Assembly: GCA_022793195.1 (NCBI GenBank)
Contig: JAAWCJ010000010.1
Span: 1-64,000 of the forward strand
Origin: Lachnospiraceae bacterium
GTDB lineage: Bacteria; Bacillota; Clostridia; Lachnospirales; Lachnospiraceae
Reading direction: 5' to 3'
Length of the DNA stretch: 64,000 nt
Below, in pieces: positions 42,686 through 52,452 of the stretch (the first letter of the stretch is position 1; the number at the start of each line of letters is the position of its first letter). The translations under genes and the position numbers were made by a program. Below the pieces are notes generated by a model that was given only the letters and a program-made list of their open reading frames with translations, was not told the DNA's origin and made no database searches.

Positions 42686-44314
42686 TTATTTACTTACTTT
42701 TGCAGATTTTCTGCGGCTTGCGAAGAATAATCCTGCCGCAACCACCATGATCAGGCAGCCTGCAACAGTAAAGATTGTTGTACCGATACCACCGGTGGAA
42801 GGAAGGGCGGAAAGTCTGGTATTCTGAATCTTAATTGCTTCTTCAACCGCTTCATTTCCATAGTCGTCCAGCGCCCCGGTTGCAACATCAATCACTGTTC
42901 CTGTTTCGCCATATGTCACTGTATAATCCTTGGTTTTGTTTGTCACATTATCTGTAACATGTACCTTATAAGTAATGTCTTCCCCTGCATAGTTTTCCGG
43001 TTTGTCAAATTCAAAGGTAATCCTGTAAACCGTGTCATTGATGGAATACTTATCGGGAGCCGCCGTCTCCTTCAGGTAATATACCTTATCCGTATCGCCA
43101 TCCAGGCCCTTAAATTTAATCTCACCATCTTCTTCCGTCGTATATTCACCGACTTTGTTTGCCTTTACATTTGCCGTCTCATCGTTGGGATCCCATACGA
43201 TTGTTTCCGTTCCTGCCGCGTCGGCAAGGTACAGGCTGAAAACTGCATCCTGAAGGGCTTCATCCTTTTCATCTACTTTGTCAAAAATCCCATGGATGGC
43301 AAAAGAGAATACATACTCTTTATCTGTCTTGTCATCTGTCTCCCCAGGTTCTGTTGAGAACTCCAGTTTTGCCTCATTTTCTCCTACTTTGACAACTGCC
43401 GCATCCGTAACCTCAGCCGCATAGGTGATCTCAACGGCGCGCGCTGTGGTATCCTTACCTGCAAGTCCATGAATATAATCCGCTGTAAAGGCAACTGTAA
43501 AAGATGCGTTCTCATCATATGTCAGTTCGTATTCTACATCCTTAGTAAGGGTGGTTCCCCCCACTTTCACCACAGGCTCACCTGTATATTTCAGACCATT
43601 GACAATGGTATCGCTGATTGTAAACACAGGATTCTCATAATAAGTCTTATCATAGGAAGGCATCGTGCTTGTGATGGTGAAGGGTACTTCATCCCCTACT
43701 TTCACCTTTGTATCTGTTGCGGGGTTATCCAGATCCTTGGTAAGTTTGATTTCGCTTGATTTTGCAAAAGCATCCGTTGTCTCCAGGGTCCAGTTCTTAT
43801 TTGCATCCACACTGCCTGCCGTAAGCTCGTTGGAGGTTCCGCTTCCCTCCACCGTATAGTAAACACTGACTACCATCGGATTGTAAACTTTTGTCGGGTT
43901 GTTTTCCGGCGGCGTCACAAGGATCATCCAGGTTCCGGCTGTCAGTTTCGTCTCATTGGGGGTAAAAGCTACGCTTTCCAGGCCTGCAGGATTCTTCGCC
44001 AGCTCTGTGATCATGGCGCTTGTGAGTCCCTGGACTACAGCCTCGTCCCCCGCGCCGGTAAATGTCACTTTCTGGCCTGCGTTCGCCATTCCCTTTGCCC
44101 AGACATAGCCGGTAAAACCGCCGTCATTGGGCGCATAGGTGGCGTCAATAATCTGGTAGGCCGTATAAGTAGCGCCCGCTTCCACATTTGTGATATCCAC
44201 TGTTTTTGAATCTGTGTCCTTCGGTAATGCCGGGGCCGCGGACGCCACAATAGACATCCCCAGTACCATCGCCATTGCAAGCAGCAAGGCAAACCATTTC
44301 TTCATGCTTTTCAT
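42686..44314 (-). CDS. LPSTGG-anchored major pilin-type protein
   Basis: A 542-residue surface protein. The signal peptide ends near IVASAAPALP. A fimbrial isopeptide-forming D2 domain (about 195-320, TKDLDNPATDTKVKVGDEVPF) and a Cna-B/SpaA domain with YYLKETAAPDKY, whose Glu supports an isopeptide bond, are visible. The C-terminus is LPSTGG, a 20-residue helix and RRKSAK, a canonical sorting signal. It probably forms the pilus shaft. GGAG lies 6 bp upstream of the ATG. Confidence 0.88.
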   Translation of the reverse strand: MKSMKKWFALLLAMAMVLGMSIVASAAPALPKDTDSKTVDITNVEAGATYTAYQIIDATYAPNDGGFTGYVWAKGMANAGQKVTFTGAGDEAVVQGLTSAMITELAKNPAGLESVAFTPNETKLTAGTWMILVTPPENNPTKVYNPMVVSVYYTVEGSGTSNELTAGSVDANKNWTLETTDAFAKSSEIKLTKDLDNPATDTKVKVGDEVPFTITSTMPSYDKTYYENPVFTISDTIVNGLKYTGEPVVKVGGTTLTKDVEYELTYDENASFTVAFTADYIHGLAGKDTTARAVEITYAAEVTDAAVVKVGENEAKLEFSTEPGETDDKTDKEYVFSFAIHGIFDKVDEKDEALQDAVFSLYLADAAGTETIVWDPNDETANVKANKVGEYTTEEDGEIKFKGLDGDTDKVYYLKETAAPDKYSINDTVYRITFEFDKPENYAGEDITYKVHVTDNVTNKTKDYTVTYGETGTVIDVATGALDDYGNEAVEEAIKIQNTRLSALPSTGGIGTTIFTVAGCLIMVVAAGLFFASRRKSAKVSK

Positions 44315-44436
44315 CTCATTCTCCTTTTCTTTTTATCATTTTTCTTGGTTTCATATGCATGACACATTATTTGTGGTGGTGCATTTTCCCACCCTGTTTT
44401 GTGCGGTACAGGAACCGCCAGGTATTGTCTCATTTT

Positions 44437-46530
44437 TTAACTTCCCGACACCTCCCTGCACTTACTTTTATATAAGATCAGCGCGGCTGCAAACATCAGC
44501 AGTACACCGCCAATCGAATACCAGTAGATTCCGCGTCCGCCTGCCTCTGGCAGCGCGTACAGCTTTTCATTCCTGATCTTCAGGATAATCTCTTTACCGT
44601 CCTCGGCGCCGACGCCCGCCATACTGCCCCCCGGCCCTTTAAGGGCTACGGTTCCGTCCGTCTTCAGCGTAAAGCCCACAGGCTCCCGCAAAAGCGAATG
44701 TCCTTCCGGGGATTTAATTTCTGTGATGGTGTAGTCGCCGGGAATCAAGTTACAAATCGTCAGGCTTCCGTTTCCGTCCACACTTAAATCTGTCTTTGCG
44801 TCAGGATTGCTGCTGCCTCCTGCAGGAACCAGCATCCATTTCTGGGCCGGGCTTTCATTTGCATCCCACAGATGGATGGTCCCATTCTCACTGACGCTTC
44901 CTCCGCTTAAATCCATACGCCATGTACTAGTATTTCCAGCCCTACTAGGGCAAATATAGGAACCTCCACCGCCGGAAGTCACATACCATAGCTGGTTTTC
45001 ATTGGGAGTCGTGTTACTCCAGACATGGATTTTGGCTCCCTGAGCCAGACGTCCTTCATCCAGATCCAGCCATTTCCCAGAACCTATATTGAAGAAACTG
45101 TAAAGGCCATCTCCACGGTCTGTGATTTCAAATAACTGCATATCACTGCCAGTTCTTCTTTGAAGGACAGGCAAGGCGCCGTCCCAGGTTCCGTTGACTC
45201 CCACCACATAATCGGAATTGCCTGCAAACGCAATGTAATATTTTCCCTCCAGAGCCGGCTCCTCTTCCTCAAGTAATGTATAGCCCTTCCCCTCTTCATA
45301 AGTAAATGAAAGTGTCCTGCCACCGCCATCCCGGATGGTAAAGGCCGCGCCTGACAAAGGATTCTCTCCATTGGCGCCCGTTTTCTGAATCTTCATCACC
45401 GTATCAGGGTAAAATCCACAGTCATGGTATTTGGATTCATACAGGGAAACAGACATTTTCTCAGCTTCCGGCATTTCCAGGTTCAAAATCAACGTTTTCT
45501 GCAGTTTCTCGTCACCGTCATATACGGCAGCCCCATCCGAATCCAGGGTGTCGTCTGTGCCGCTGTCCCTTTTTGTCACATTCAGCTCTGTGATTTTTGT
45601 CTCAGTTCCGTCTGTAAAACGTACGGCAAAAGTTCCTGCCGGAAGGTCTATAAAACGGTAACGCCCCTGCTCATAAGAAGTAACTTTGCTGCTGTCCTTT
45701 GCCCGGACACTGACCTGTTTTCCCGTTTCAATTATGATCTTGTTCTCTTCCTTCGTCGTATCTGTGCCGGGATAGTAAACATTCTCATAAGAGCTTTCTT
45801 CCTCCGGGTCTTTTCCTTCTATCAGTTTTAGCAGCTCTACTTTGACACCGGAAATCCTGGTTTCTGTCTGCGGATCACCCTGTATCCCATCCCGGTCATA
45901 ATCCATCCATGTGAGTCCCTCCAAAGTACGCCTCAACGTGGGCGTCTCCGTAGTGGTAGTGGTATCACCGTTGGAAAGCCGATTGACAAAATAGTTGGTT
46001 CCTGTCCTGTTCCCTTCCGACTCTCCCGGATTCAGTTTAATTTGTAAATCCACATATACGCTCTTACCAGGTTCCAAAGCTCCCAGCACGGCCCAGGCCA
46101 CCGGATACGGCTGCTCTTTACTGGCCCCGTCTGCCTCTGTCGGTATCGCAATGGTCCCATCCGGGCTGACCGGCGCTTCCTTCCAGGTTTCTATTTCTGT
46201 TACCGGTACATCCTTCGCTGTCTTATTTTGATACCCTGTATCAAAGGTATAATAAATTTTAATCCTGTTTACATCACATTTTGTGGCATCCAGCTTCCAT
46301 TTGGCAAAACTATAAGTACCGGTGAAATCACTTCCGCTCACCCCATTCATGGGCATCGTATCCATCAGCGCCACCGAAACCCCGGTTTTTGCATTATTAT
46401 TGAAATAAACAACGTAATCAATGGCTCCGTCTTCGTCCACTACTTTCTGCTTCGTATATTTGGCGAAAGAGCTGGCGCTGCCGCGGGTAACGGTAATCCC
46501 GGCCTTTGCATGTTTCTCCTCCGTACTCAT
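44437..46530 (-). CDS. Adhesin 3' part: lectin-like and LPEAGG-anchored
   Basis: A 697-residue frame without its own signal peptide. It contains SdrD-like strands (TLRRTLEGLTWMDYDRDGIQ), a prealbumin-like domain with LSGAAFTIRDGG, two ricin B-type repeats (NENQLWYV and SPAQKWMLV are Q-x-W motifs), a Cna-B domain (GDYTITEIKSPEGH) and LPEAGG, helix, KSKCREVS at the end. On its own it would stay in the cytoplasm; the ATG at 46530 lacks a good ribosome site. It belongs to the split adhesin. Confidence 0.75.
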   Translation of the reverse strand: MSTEEKHAKAGITVTRGSASSFAKYTKQKVVDEDGAIDYVVYFNNNAKTGVSVALMDTMPMNGVSGSDFTGTYSFAKWKLDATKCDVNRIKIYYTFDTGYQNKTAKDVPVTEIETWKEAPVSPDGTIAIPTEADGASKEQPYPVAWAVLGALEPGKSVYVDLQIKLNPGESEGNRTGTNYFVNRLSNGDTTTTTETPTLRRTLEGLTWMDYDRDGIQGDPQTETRISGVKVELLKLIEGKDPEEESSYENVYYPGTDTTKEENKIIIETGKQVSVRAKDSSKVTSYEQGRYRFIDLPAGTFAVRFTDGTETKITELNVTKRDSGTDDTLDSDGAAVYDGDEKLQKTLILNLEMPEAEKMSVSLYESKYHDCGFYPDTVMKIQKTGANGENPLSGAAFTIRDGGGRTLSFTYEEGKGYTLLEEEEPALEGKYYIAFAGNSDYVVGVNGTWDGALPVLQRRTGSDMQLFEITDRGDGLYSFFNIGSGKWLDLDEGRLAQGAKIHVWSNTTPNENQLWYVTSGGGGSYICPSRAGNTSTWRMDLSGGSVSENGTIHLWDANESPAQKWMLVPAGGSSNPDAKTDLSVDGNGSLTICNLIPGDYTITEIKSPEGHSLLREPVGFTLKTDGTVALKGPGGSMAGVGAEDGKEIILKIRNEKLYALPEAGGRGIYWYSIGGVLLMFAAALILYKSKCREVSGS

Positions 46531-49500
46531 GGGGTCGCGCAGATCCCGGGGAGTTGTAATATAAACCGTATTCTCCAGCGCCGTCGTACCGGTGGGAATA
46601 TCTTTCTCCGGATTTCCTTTGACACCGATCTCCGCGGAATAATAAATGGGGCCATCTCTTTGCCGATTTCCACATCCTCGATAATCCAGGTCAGAGTCTG
46701 TGTCCCGTCCGCATTGTCTGTGACTGTCGGTTCTGTCAACACCGGTTCCGGGAACAGGGCTCCGGCGGATTCATCTTTAACGATATTCCCCTTTGTCCCG
46801 CCGTTTGCCGACGTCTGTACGTAAACGCCTCCAAAATATGCGGTTCCCGGCTTGTAAGTCATATGCTTCGGGAGAGTGTCCACAATGGTAATCCTGGCAG
46901 TATCCCGGAATTCACCTGGTTGATCATAATAGGTCCTCGGCTGCAATTTGAAATCCGCCACTCTCTGATCGGTATCCAGATTAAAGAGCTGTTTCTCTTC
47001 CCCATTGTTTTCTGTCTGCTGCAGATTTTTCGTGATCTTCGTCTTATATCCGATGATCAGCAGAGTATCGCCCCAGTGGTACCAGTCGGAGTTGTGGCTG
47101 CCTTTTATCCCGCTTCCGTCTTCCCAGTATGTCTCCTTATCATAGAAAACACTGCCTTCTATATTGGCGCTCTTATAATGGTCAAGCTCCCATAAACCTT
47201 CTTTCAAAACCAGGTCAGGGACATTTAAATCCGGATGCTGTTCAAGATCAACGCTGCTCAGCATACCGGCTTCCTCCAGCATCCTTTTTGTCCACACACG
47301 GGATGTGGAGGCCAACATAAATGTTTTTCCGGCCAAGTCCATGTCGTCCCTGACTTTTGCCTTGTGATAACACATATAATACGGGTCACTGGCATCCACT
47401 TCGCTCCCCGGGCCGATAAAGCTGATCAGCATACCGACGCAGAGCTTTCCTTCCGGGATTTTATCCAGGCTGTCATAAAAGACAAGTTCATCCTCATAAG
47501 TACCTTTCAGCTGCTCATCACTGGCCCAGTCGCTCCCATCTTTTTTTGTCGCATAATAGATCCGGATATGCTCTTTGGCCTGCGCTATCTCATTACTATC
47601 ATGTCCCCCCAGGGATGCTCCTCCGTCAAGAGTCAAAATCCAGTCCTCTTCCGTTAGCTCCAGGGCATTCCCATAAAACTTAACTAAAGTCGTCCCCAGG
47701 TAAAGCTGGTTCTCCTCAACCCTGTTTGGATTATAAGAAAGTCCTCCCATCAAATTCAGTTCCGAATCCACCGCCGCATAATCCCGGCCATCCCGGTTAT
47801 CCTTGATTCCACATCCTCTTCCGATGTCATTCGCATCCGCATAACGGACTCTGTTCTGCATATGCCCTTCCAGTGTAAGCTCCAGGGTTCTGGTTTCCCG
47901 GTCATCCTCACTGACCATTTGCTGAAAACCATTTTCTCCCTGCACCAGCTTCTCTCCGCTTACCGTTGTGACTTTCATATTGTAGGCCTGCGCTATTGTG
48001 GTAAAAGCCCCCTGGCCGTAAGTCTCCACTATATCGTAATTCGGTTTTTTGCCTGTGCCTTCTTTTTTATTAAACGGTTGTATCAGCCAGATTTCACCGG
48101 ATGAAAAGCAGCCCACATTGGCATAATATTTCACTTCTGACGTATCGGCATTCATAGTAGGCATTTTTTGCGGATCAATCTCATAACCGCTGACGGTTAT
48201 ATGAATCTTATCCCCCTCCTGGGTAGCCGTCCAACTGCCACCGTTATAACAGCCATTGGAATCGTTTGACCAGGTATTATAAGGGGCAAAGGGAGTTCCT
48301 TTCAGGCTGTCGTCAATCTGACGGCCATCTTTATTCCGCTCTCCATATTCCCTCCAGGTCAGTTCGTTATAGCTCCACAAAAGAGGTGCATAATCTGCAT
48401 CTTTTATGATTTGGCCGCTTTGATACCCGGATCCATCCTTCGGCGTATTGATTTTATATTCCGACGATATCGTCAGGTCAAAACTAATCTCCCCTTCCGG
48501 CAGTTCAATTCCTTTCAGGCCCTTGGAAGCATTGTCGTTGTATAGCTGAAGCGTAATGCCAAGCTTCATGGCCCGCCCCGGTATGATATCCGTATTGGCC
48601 GCCACATTTCCATACTGTTCCATCCAGGCGGCATCTCCCTGGAAATTGAAATCGTCTGCGTAGGAAGAATCTCCTTTTACCTGAATGTTATATTTGGGCG
48701 CCGCCGTTACTTCCACTTCGTTTGCCCTAACAGTCTTTTTCTCCTCCGCGGGCTGGCCATTGATTGTATGGTTTTCGCAAGGACCATCCCAGGTGCCTCC
48801 CTCCATGGCCGCGCTTATAATAGGGGCAAATCTCTGTCCATTTCTCATGGAGCGGACATAAACCGCCACATTTTCTCCAAACTCTCCCGGCACCACCGAA
48901 TGGTTTCCCTCCGAAGGGAGCAGAAGTTTATGGCAGGTCAATACCTGACATTCCTTCTCCTGGCCGTCAATCGTACGGATTTCCGTAGTAAGGACCGGCT
49001 TATACCCTTCTGTCTGATCCATCCATGCCATAGCCGTCTGGTCAAACACCGCCTCATCTTTAGTTAGGGGCAGTACGAACTCCATTTTTACCCTGGCCTG
49101 GGCGTAGGTTTTGGTGGCGTCCCAGGACTCCATATCAACCAGAAAATTATAATTAACCGTATCAAAGGTACGAACCAGATCATCCTCTGCCGTCGTATCG
49201 TTTCCCCGTCCTGCCGAAGTGTCAAAAGGGGAGGAGCCTGTGGCAACACCACTAATCGTAATTTCTTTTACGCGGGCCTCATCCGGTCCCATCACATTCC
49301 CGGCCGAATCCTCCAGCGTACTGGTCTGCATCCACTCAAACTGAGAAAGTTTTTCCGAATTGGCTACCTGTGCCTTCTGGGCCTCATTGAGCTTCTCATA
49401 AGCACTCCGCACTTCGCAAACCTGGCTGTAAAGTTCCTGGTAATACAAATTGTAGCCGTCTTCGTCTTCTGCTTCCATCAAAGCGAGAAACCGCTCTTCT

Positions 49501-50678
49501 ACTTCTTCCCGTTCAGGCAATGTTTCAATCAGAGCCGTTACCGCTTCCACCTGCTGCTTCTCTTCCTCTGTCAGGACACTTTGAGTTCCGGAAACTGCAT
49601 TTCCCTCCAGCATCCTGTTTCCGGCATTTGCTGTTTCCTCCCCGGCATTTTTATATGCTGCTTCCAATTCCGTTATTTTCAAATATCCGGTAATGTGGCT
49701 GTCGCCGGCAGGATATTGGTTCTCCCTCACTTCATCGCTGCTGTTGCCTTCAATCACCCGAATTGTATTCTCCCCTGCATTATAGGAAGAAACAATTCCC
49801 ATCTGGTGTGCCGTCTCTTCGTTTTCCCTTGCAAAGAAAACAATGTCGCCCGCTTTGGGTTCATAGCCGCCTGCTGCTATCACAAAGTTCCGGTTTGTTT
49901 CGTTTGCTCCTACGAATTTATCATACCATCCGGCTGCTTCCAGCTCTTTTGGAAAGATGTTTAACTCAGACATCCCGGCATAATACATACAAAAATTCAC
50001 AAAAGCTGCATCCCAGTCTGCATACATATTTCCGGCAAAATGACCGTACCGGCTATAACCTTTATGGCTTCCATCCTCTGCAACCGTATAATTGTTAAGG
50101 CTTTCCCTGTATCCCACCTGTTGCTTGGCCGCCGTCACCAAATCTTCTCCCCAGACGCCTTTCCATGTGGTGCCGGCATACATCCCATTCCAAGTCTCCT
50201 GGCTCTCCACATCCTCGGTTTCATTGGTGTAACACAAGTCCGTATGGATATGTTCTTCCTTTCCGCAGACGATTTCACTTGTATAACATTCATCCGTATG
50301 GCTATGCCCTTCTCTTTCTTCCAATCCGCAGGCCCAGCCTTCCGGTGTGCTATAACACTCCTCCGTATGGGTATGTTCTTCGCCTTCCTCCAGTCCGCAC
50401 CTCAGTTCCTTCGGAAAATAACAAGACTCCGTATGAAGATGCCCTTCCACTTCCTCTAAGCCGCAGGATAGTGTTTTTGTATAGCATCCCTCACCGTGCT
50501 GATGTTCTTCCACTCCACATTGGGGCGTACCAGTCATGGCCATACCGTATTGTGACAGAATCCCTGCCACGCTTCCGACTACCATCACAACCAGAAGAAC
50601 CGCAGCAATCGCGGCTTTCCTGCTTTTCCTCTGCCGCTTCTTCAACTCATCTAAATATTCTCTCAAAAGTTTCTGCAT
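46527..50678 (-). CDS. Adhesin 5' part: His/Cys repeats and degenerate CHAP domain
   Basis: About 1,383 residues from ATG 50678 (GGAAGGTGAAG upstream). Residues 22-48 are a membrane or signal segment. Residues 54-150 hold five C-G-x-E-E..H-x-H-x3-C-Y repeats. Residues 175-340 look like a CHAP amidase, but the catalytic Cys is D223 (ADWDAAFVNFC); the His (AHQMGIV, H291) stays. A long Ig-like body follows to the frameshift at about residue 1343. The tail after it is out of frame and lacks an anchor. Confidence 0.75.
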   Translation of the reverse strand: MQKLLREYLDELKKRQRKSRKAAIAAVLLVVMVVGSVAGILSQYGMAMTGTPQCGVEEHQHGEGCYTKTLSCGLEEVEGHLHTESCYFPKELRCGLEEGEEHTHTEECYSTPEGWACGLEEREGHSHTDECYTSEIVCGKEEHIHTDLCYTNETEDVESQETWNGMYAGTTWKGVWGEDLVTAAKQQVGYRESLNNYTVAEDGSHKGYSRYGHFAGNMYADWDAAFVNFCMYYAGMSELNIFPKELEAAGWYDKFVGANETNRNFVIAAGGYEPKAGDIVFFARENEETAHQMGIVSSYNAGENTIRVIEGNSSDEVRENQYPAGDSHITGYLKITELEAAYKNAGEETANAGNRMLEGNAVSGTQSVLTEEEKQQVEAVTALIETLPEREEVEERFLALMEAEDEDGYNLYYQELYSQVCEVRSAYEKLNEAQKAQVANSEKLSQFEWMQTSTLEDSAGNVMGPDEARVKEITISGVATGSSPFDTSAGRGNDTTAEDDLVRTFDTVNYNFLVDMESWDATKTYAQARVKMEFVLPLTKDEAVFDQTAMAWMDQTEGYKPVLTTEIRTIDGQEKECQVLTCHKLLLPSEGNHSVVPGEFGENVAVYVRSMRNGQRFAPIISAAMEGGTWDGPCENHTINGQPAEEKKTVRANEVEVTAAPKYNIQVKGDSSYADDFNFQGDAAWMEQYGNVAANTDIIPGRAMKLGITLQLYNDNASKGLKGIELPEGEISFDLTISSEYKINTPKDGSGYQSGQIIKDADYAPLLWSYNELTWREYGERNKDGRQIDDSLKGTPFAPYNTWSNDSNGCYNGGSWTATQEGDKIHITVSGYEIDPQKMPTMNADTSEVKYYANVGCFSSGEIWLIQPFNKKEGTGKKPNYDIVETYGQGAFTTIAQAYNMKVTTVSGEKLVQGENGFQQMVSEDDRETRTLELTLEGHMQNRVRYADANDIGRGCGIKDNRDGRDYAAVDSELNLMGGLSYNPNRVEENQLYLGTTLVKFYGNALELTEEDWILTLDGGASLGGHDSNEIAQAKEHIRIYYATKKDGSDWASDEQLKGTYEDELVFYDSLDKIPEGKLCVGMLISFIGPGSEVDASDPYYMCYHKAKVRDDMDLAGKTFMLASTSRVWTKRMLEEAGMLSSVDLEQHPDLNVPDLVLKEGLWELDHYKSANIEGSVFYDKETYWEDGSGIKGSHNSDWYHWGDTLLIIGYKTKITKNLQQTENNGEEKQLFNLDTDQRVADFKLQPRTYYDQPGEFRDTARITIVDTLPKHMTYKPGTAYFGGVYVQTSANGGTKGNIVKDESAGALFPEPVLTEPTVTDNADGTQTLTWIIEDVEIGKEMAPFIIPRRSVSKEIRRKIFPPVRRRWRIRFILQLPGICATP

Positions 50679-50691
50679 ATTCTTCACCTTC

Positions 50692-51297
50692 CTAGTGCAT
50701 AATTCCCATGCGCGCCAATGGCCACGCCCGAAACACCACTTTGCCGACAATCTGCTCTTTTTCCACAGATCCGATTGATTTAATCCGGCTGTCTATTGAT
50801 ATGGCTCTGTTGTCCCCCAGCACAAATGTCATCCCTTCCGGAACGATGTAGGGAAATTCCACTTCACATTTTCCCAGACTTTTTTCTTCCAGATAAGGCT
50901 CATCAATCATTTCACCGTTGACATATACGTTGCCATCTCTGTCCATCTCCACACAGTCCCCTGAGCTTGCTATGGCGCGTTTTAAGAGTACCCGTCCGCC
51001 ATAATAAAATCCCACTATATCCCCCGTCTCAATCTCTTTTGTCTGGCGGAGAAATACGATCTCGCCGCTCTCAAGGGCCGGTTCCATACTGTTTCCATTG
51101 ATTTTGATTAGTACGAAAATCCTGGTGGCCACCAACGCGGTTATCGCAGCTGCCACAATCAGCACCACCGCCACATTCCAGAGGGTTTTCCGAAAACTAT
51201 GTTTTGCCTCCTCCCTGGCCAATTCCGCCCGGAGAAGTTCTATGGAAGGAATCTCCAGTGTTTCTTTCCGTTCTTCCTTCCGCTCTTCTTTATCCAT
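50692..51297 (-). CDS. lepB: Signal peptidase I
   Basis: About 201 residues. The membrane helix (about 39-61) is followed by NGNSMEPALESGE with the nucleophile Ser, VLLKRAIASSGD with the base Lys, and LGDNRAISIDSR. This is the prokaryotic Ser/Lys type, unlike the SipW-type enzyme at the other end of the operon. The Lys/Glu-rich N-terminus of about 25 residues is cytoplasmic. I chose the ATG at 51297 (MDKEERKEE) with AGGTGA upstream. It lies 13 bp before the adhesin gene. Confidence 0.92.
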   Translation of the reverse strand: MDKEERKEERKETLEIPSIELLRAELAREEAKHSFRKTLWNVAVVLIVAAAITALVATRIFVLIKINGNSMEPALESGEIVFLRQTKEIETGDIVGFYYGGRVLLKRAIASSGDCVEMDRDGNVYVNGEMIDEPYLEEKSLGKCEVEFPYIVPEGMTFVLGDNRAISIDSRIKSIGSVEKEQIVGKVVFRAWPLARMGIMH

Positions 51298-51336
51298 AAA
51301 TATCACCTGAGGCCATGACAAGTGAAGCGTATTCTG

Positions 51337-51855
51337 TCACGGCTGTTTCCGTATGCCGGTCAGTCCTGCCTGTCTGCCGTGGCTGAGGCACATTCTGTCT
51401 TTTCCGAATACTGGTAATCCTCCCCAGTTCCAGGGGAGGCTGCTGTTTTTTTCCTTCCCTTCTGCAGCAGACTGTTTTTTTTCCGAAACCGCCATTCCAT
51501 TTTTCTGAATACTCATCAAATAGCGTTCCGCTGCTTTCTGGGCTTCTCCGAATATCTCACTGATCCTGTCTGCGGCCTCTGCAAGGGAACCCGCTTCTCC
51601 CAATCTGGTCTCCTGTTTTTTCTTCAGCTCTTCGATTTCTGCCTTAAGCTGCGCAATGCTGGCGTCCTTCTGGTTCAGCCGTTCATCTTTGACGTCCAGC
51701 TTTTTCTTCAGGCGCTGGTAACTTTCTTCCATTACGGCAAACTGTTCTTTTATTTCATCTGATTCCTGCTGCAGTCTTTCTGTTTCTTCACACTGTATAA
51801 GAAGCATCTGCAAAAGTTCTCTCCGCTTTAACCTGCGCAATTCTTTCTCTGCCAT
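51337..51855 (-). CDS. Coiled-coil protein of the pilus locus
   Basis: A 172-residue cytoplasmic protein. Residues 1-75 form a long coiled coil (RLKRRELLQMLLIQCEETER, later LKKKLDVKDERLNQKDASIA). Residues 85-115 contain LAEAADRISEIFGEAQKAAE, resembling DivIVA-like segments. The C-terminus is low-complexity. It lies between the small protein B gene and lepB, 11 bp from the former. It could be a scaffold that places the assembly machine; I do not recognise the family. Confidence 0.7.
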   Translation of the reverse strand: MAEKELRRLKRRELLQMLLIQCEETERLQQESDEIKEQFAVMEESYQRLKKKLDVKDERLNQKDASIAQLKAEIEELKKKQETRLGEAGSLAEAADRISEIFGEAQKAAERYLMSIQKNGMAVSEKKQSAAEGKEKNSSLPWNWGGLPVFGKDRMCLSHGRQAGLTGIRKQP

Positions 51856-51866
51856 ATAATCCCTCT

Positions 51867-52343
51867 TTACATTTCTTTATCTGACCCGCCATCATTCGCC
51901 TGCCCTGCTTCATCCAGGGTACTGTCTATGATCTTAATCAGTTCCAAAGCCGACCGGAAACATACGGTTTGGTCTTTATCCAGGTATGTGACCCTGCCCT
52001 GCCAGCTGCTGTGCTGTCTGTGCTGTACACGGATAACAAACGTCCCCATATCACCATGTTGTTCTAATAATTCTTCATCGCCCATGACTTTTGCCATCCC
52101 TTCTTTTTTCCGGTATCTGTGTATACGCCCGCCTATATCTCTGTCACCGGTTCCCATATGGGGAAAGCCCAGTGAATTAAAAAGCTCCTCCGCAGTCCTT
52201 ATGATATCTTCATATCCGCAAAAAAGAATTCCTTCTTTACTGTATCCGTGATACAGCCGGCCTTTTATCATCCCATTATCATTCTGATCGACACACAGCA
52301 TAATCCCGTTCGGTGTCCCAATATAACGCCCGGATGCTCCCAT
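51867..52343 (-). CDS. Small unknown protein B, paralogue of protein A
   Basis: A 158-residue soluble protein. Its C-terminal half (FVIRVQHRQHSSWQGRVTYL followed by FRSALELIKIIDSTLDE) aligns with protein A (53851-54336: VTVHRREYGSIQGTVNV, FRSALELMHMLHEYLE). The N-terminal half repeats the plan (GMIKGRLYHGY, IIRTAEELFNSLGF). So each protein looks like two copies of a strand-strand-helix unit. First gene of the structural pilus operon. Function unknown. Confidence 0.7.
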   Translation of the reverse strand: MGASGRYIGTPNGIMLCVDQNDNGMIKGRLYHGYSKEGILFCGYEDIIRTAEELFNSLGFPHMGTGDRDIGGRIHRYRKKEGMAKVMGDEELLEQHGDMGTFVIRVQHRQHSSWQGRVTYLDKDQTVCFRSALELIKIIDSTLDEAGQANDGGSDKEM

Positions 52344-52452
52344 CAGACCATACCCTTTCCGCGCCTTTTATCTTTCCTTCTTCCTGACTGACAAATATAT
52401 CTACATTCATACGTCCCTGTGGTTCAGGAACATTTCCACTTTTATTTCGATA

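Larger units (their letters stand above)
44437..50678 (-). pseudogene. Giant pilus-tip adhesin, split by a one-base frameshift
   Basis: The coding stretch is continuous except near 46648-46651, a GGGG run (CCCC on the coding strand). Adding one base there joins the frames: KEMAP continues as IYYSAEIGVKGNPEKDIPTG instead of ending after about 25 odd residues. The whole protein would have about 2,080 residues: N-terminal membrane segment, five His/Cys repeats, CHAP-like domain, long beta-rich body, ricin-like lectin domain and an LPEAGG anchor. The site may be a real mutation or a sequencing error. Confidence 0.7.

Noticed and set aside
46640-46660. Programmed -1 frameshifting in the adhesin gene.
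   Set aside because: No X-XXY-YYZ slippery heptamer in the reading frame and no obvious downstream pseudoknot.
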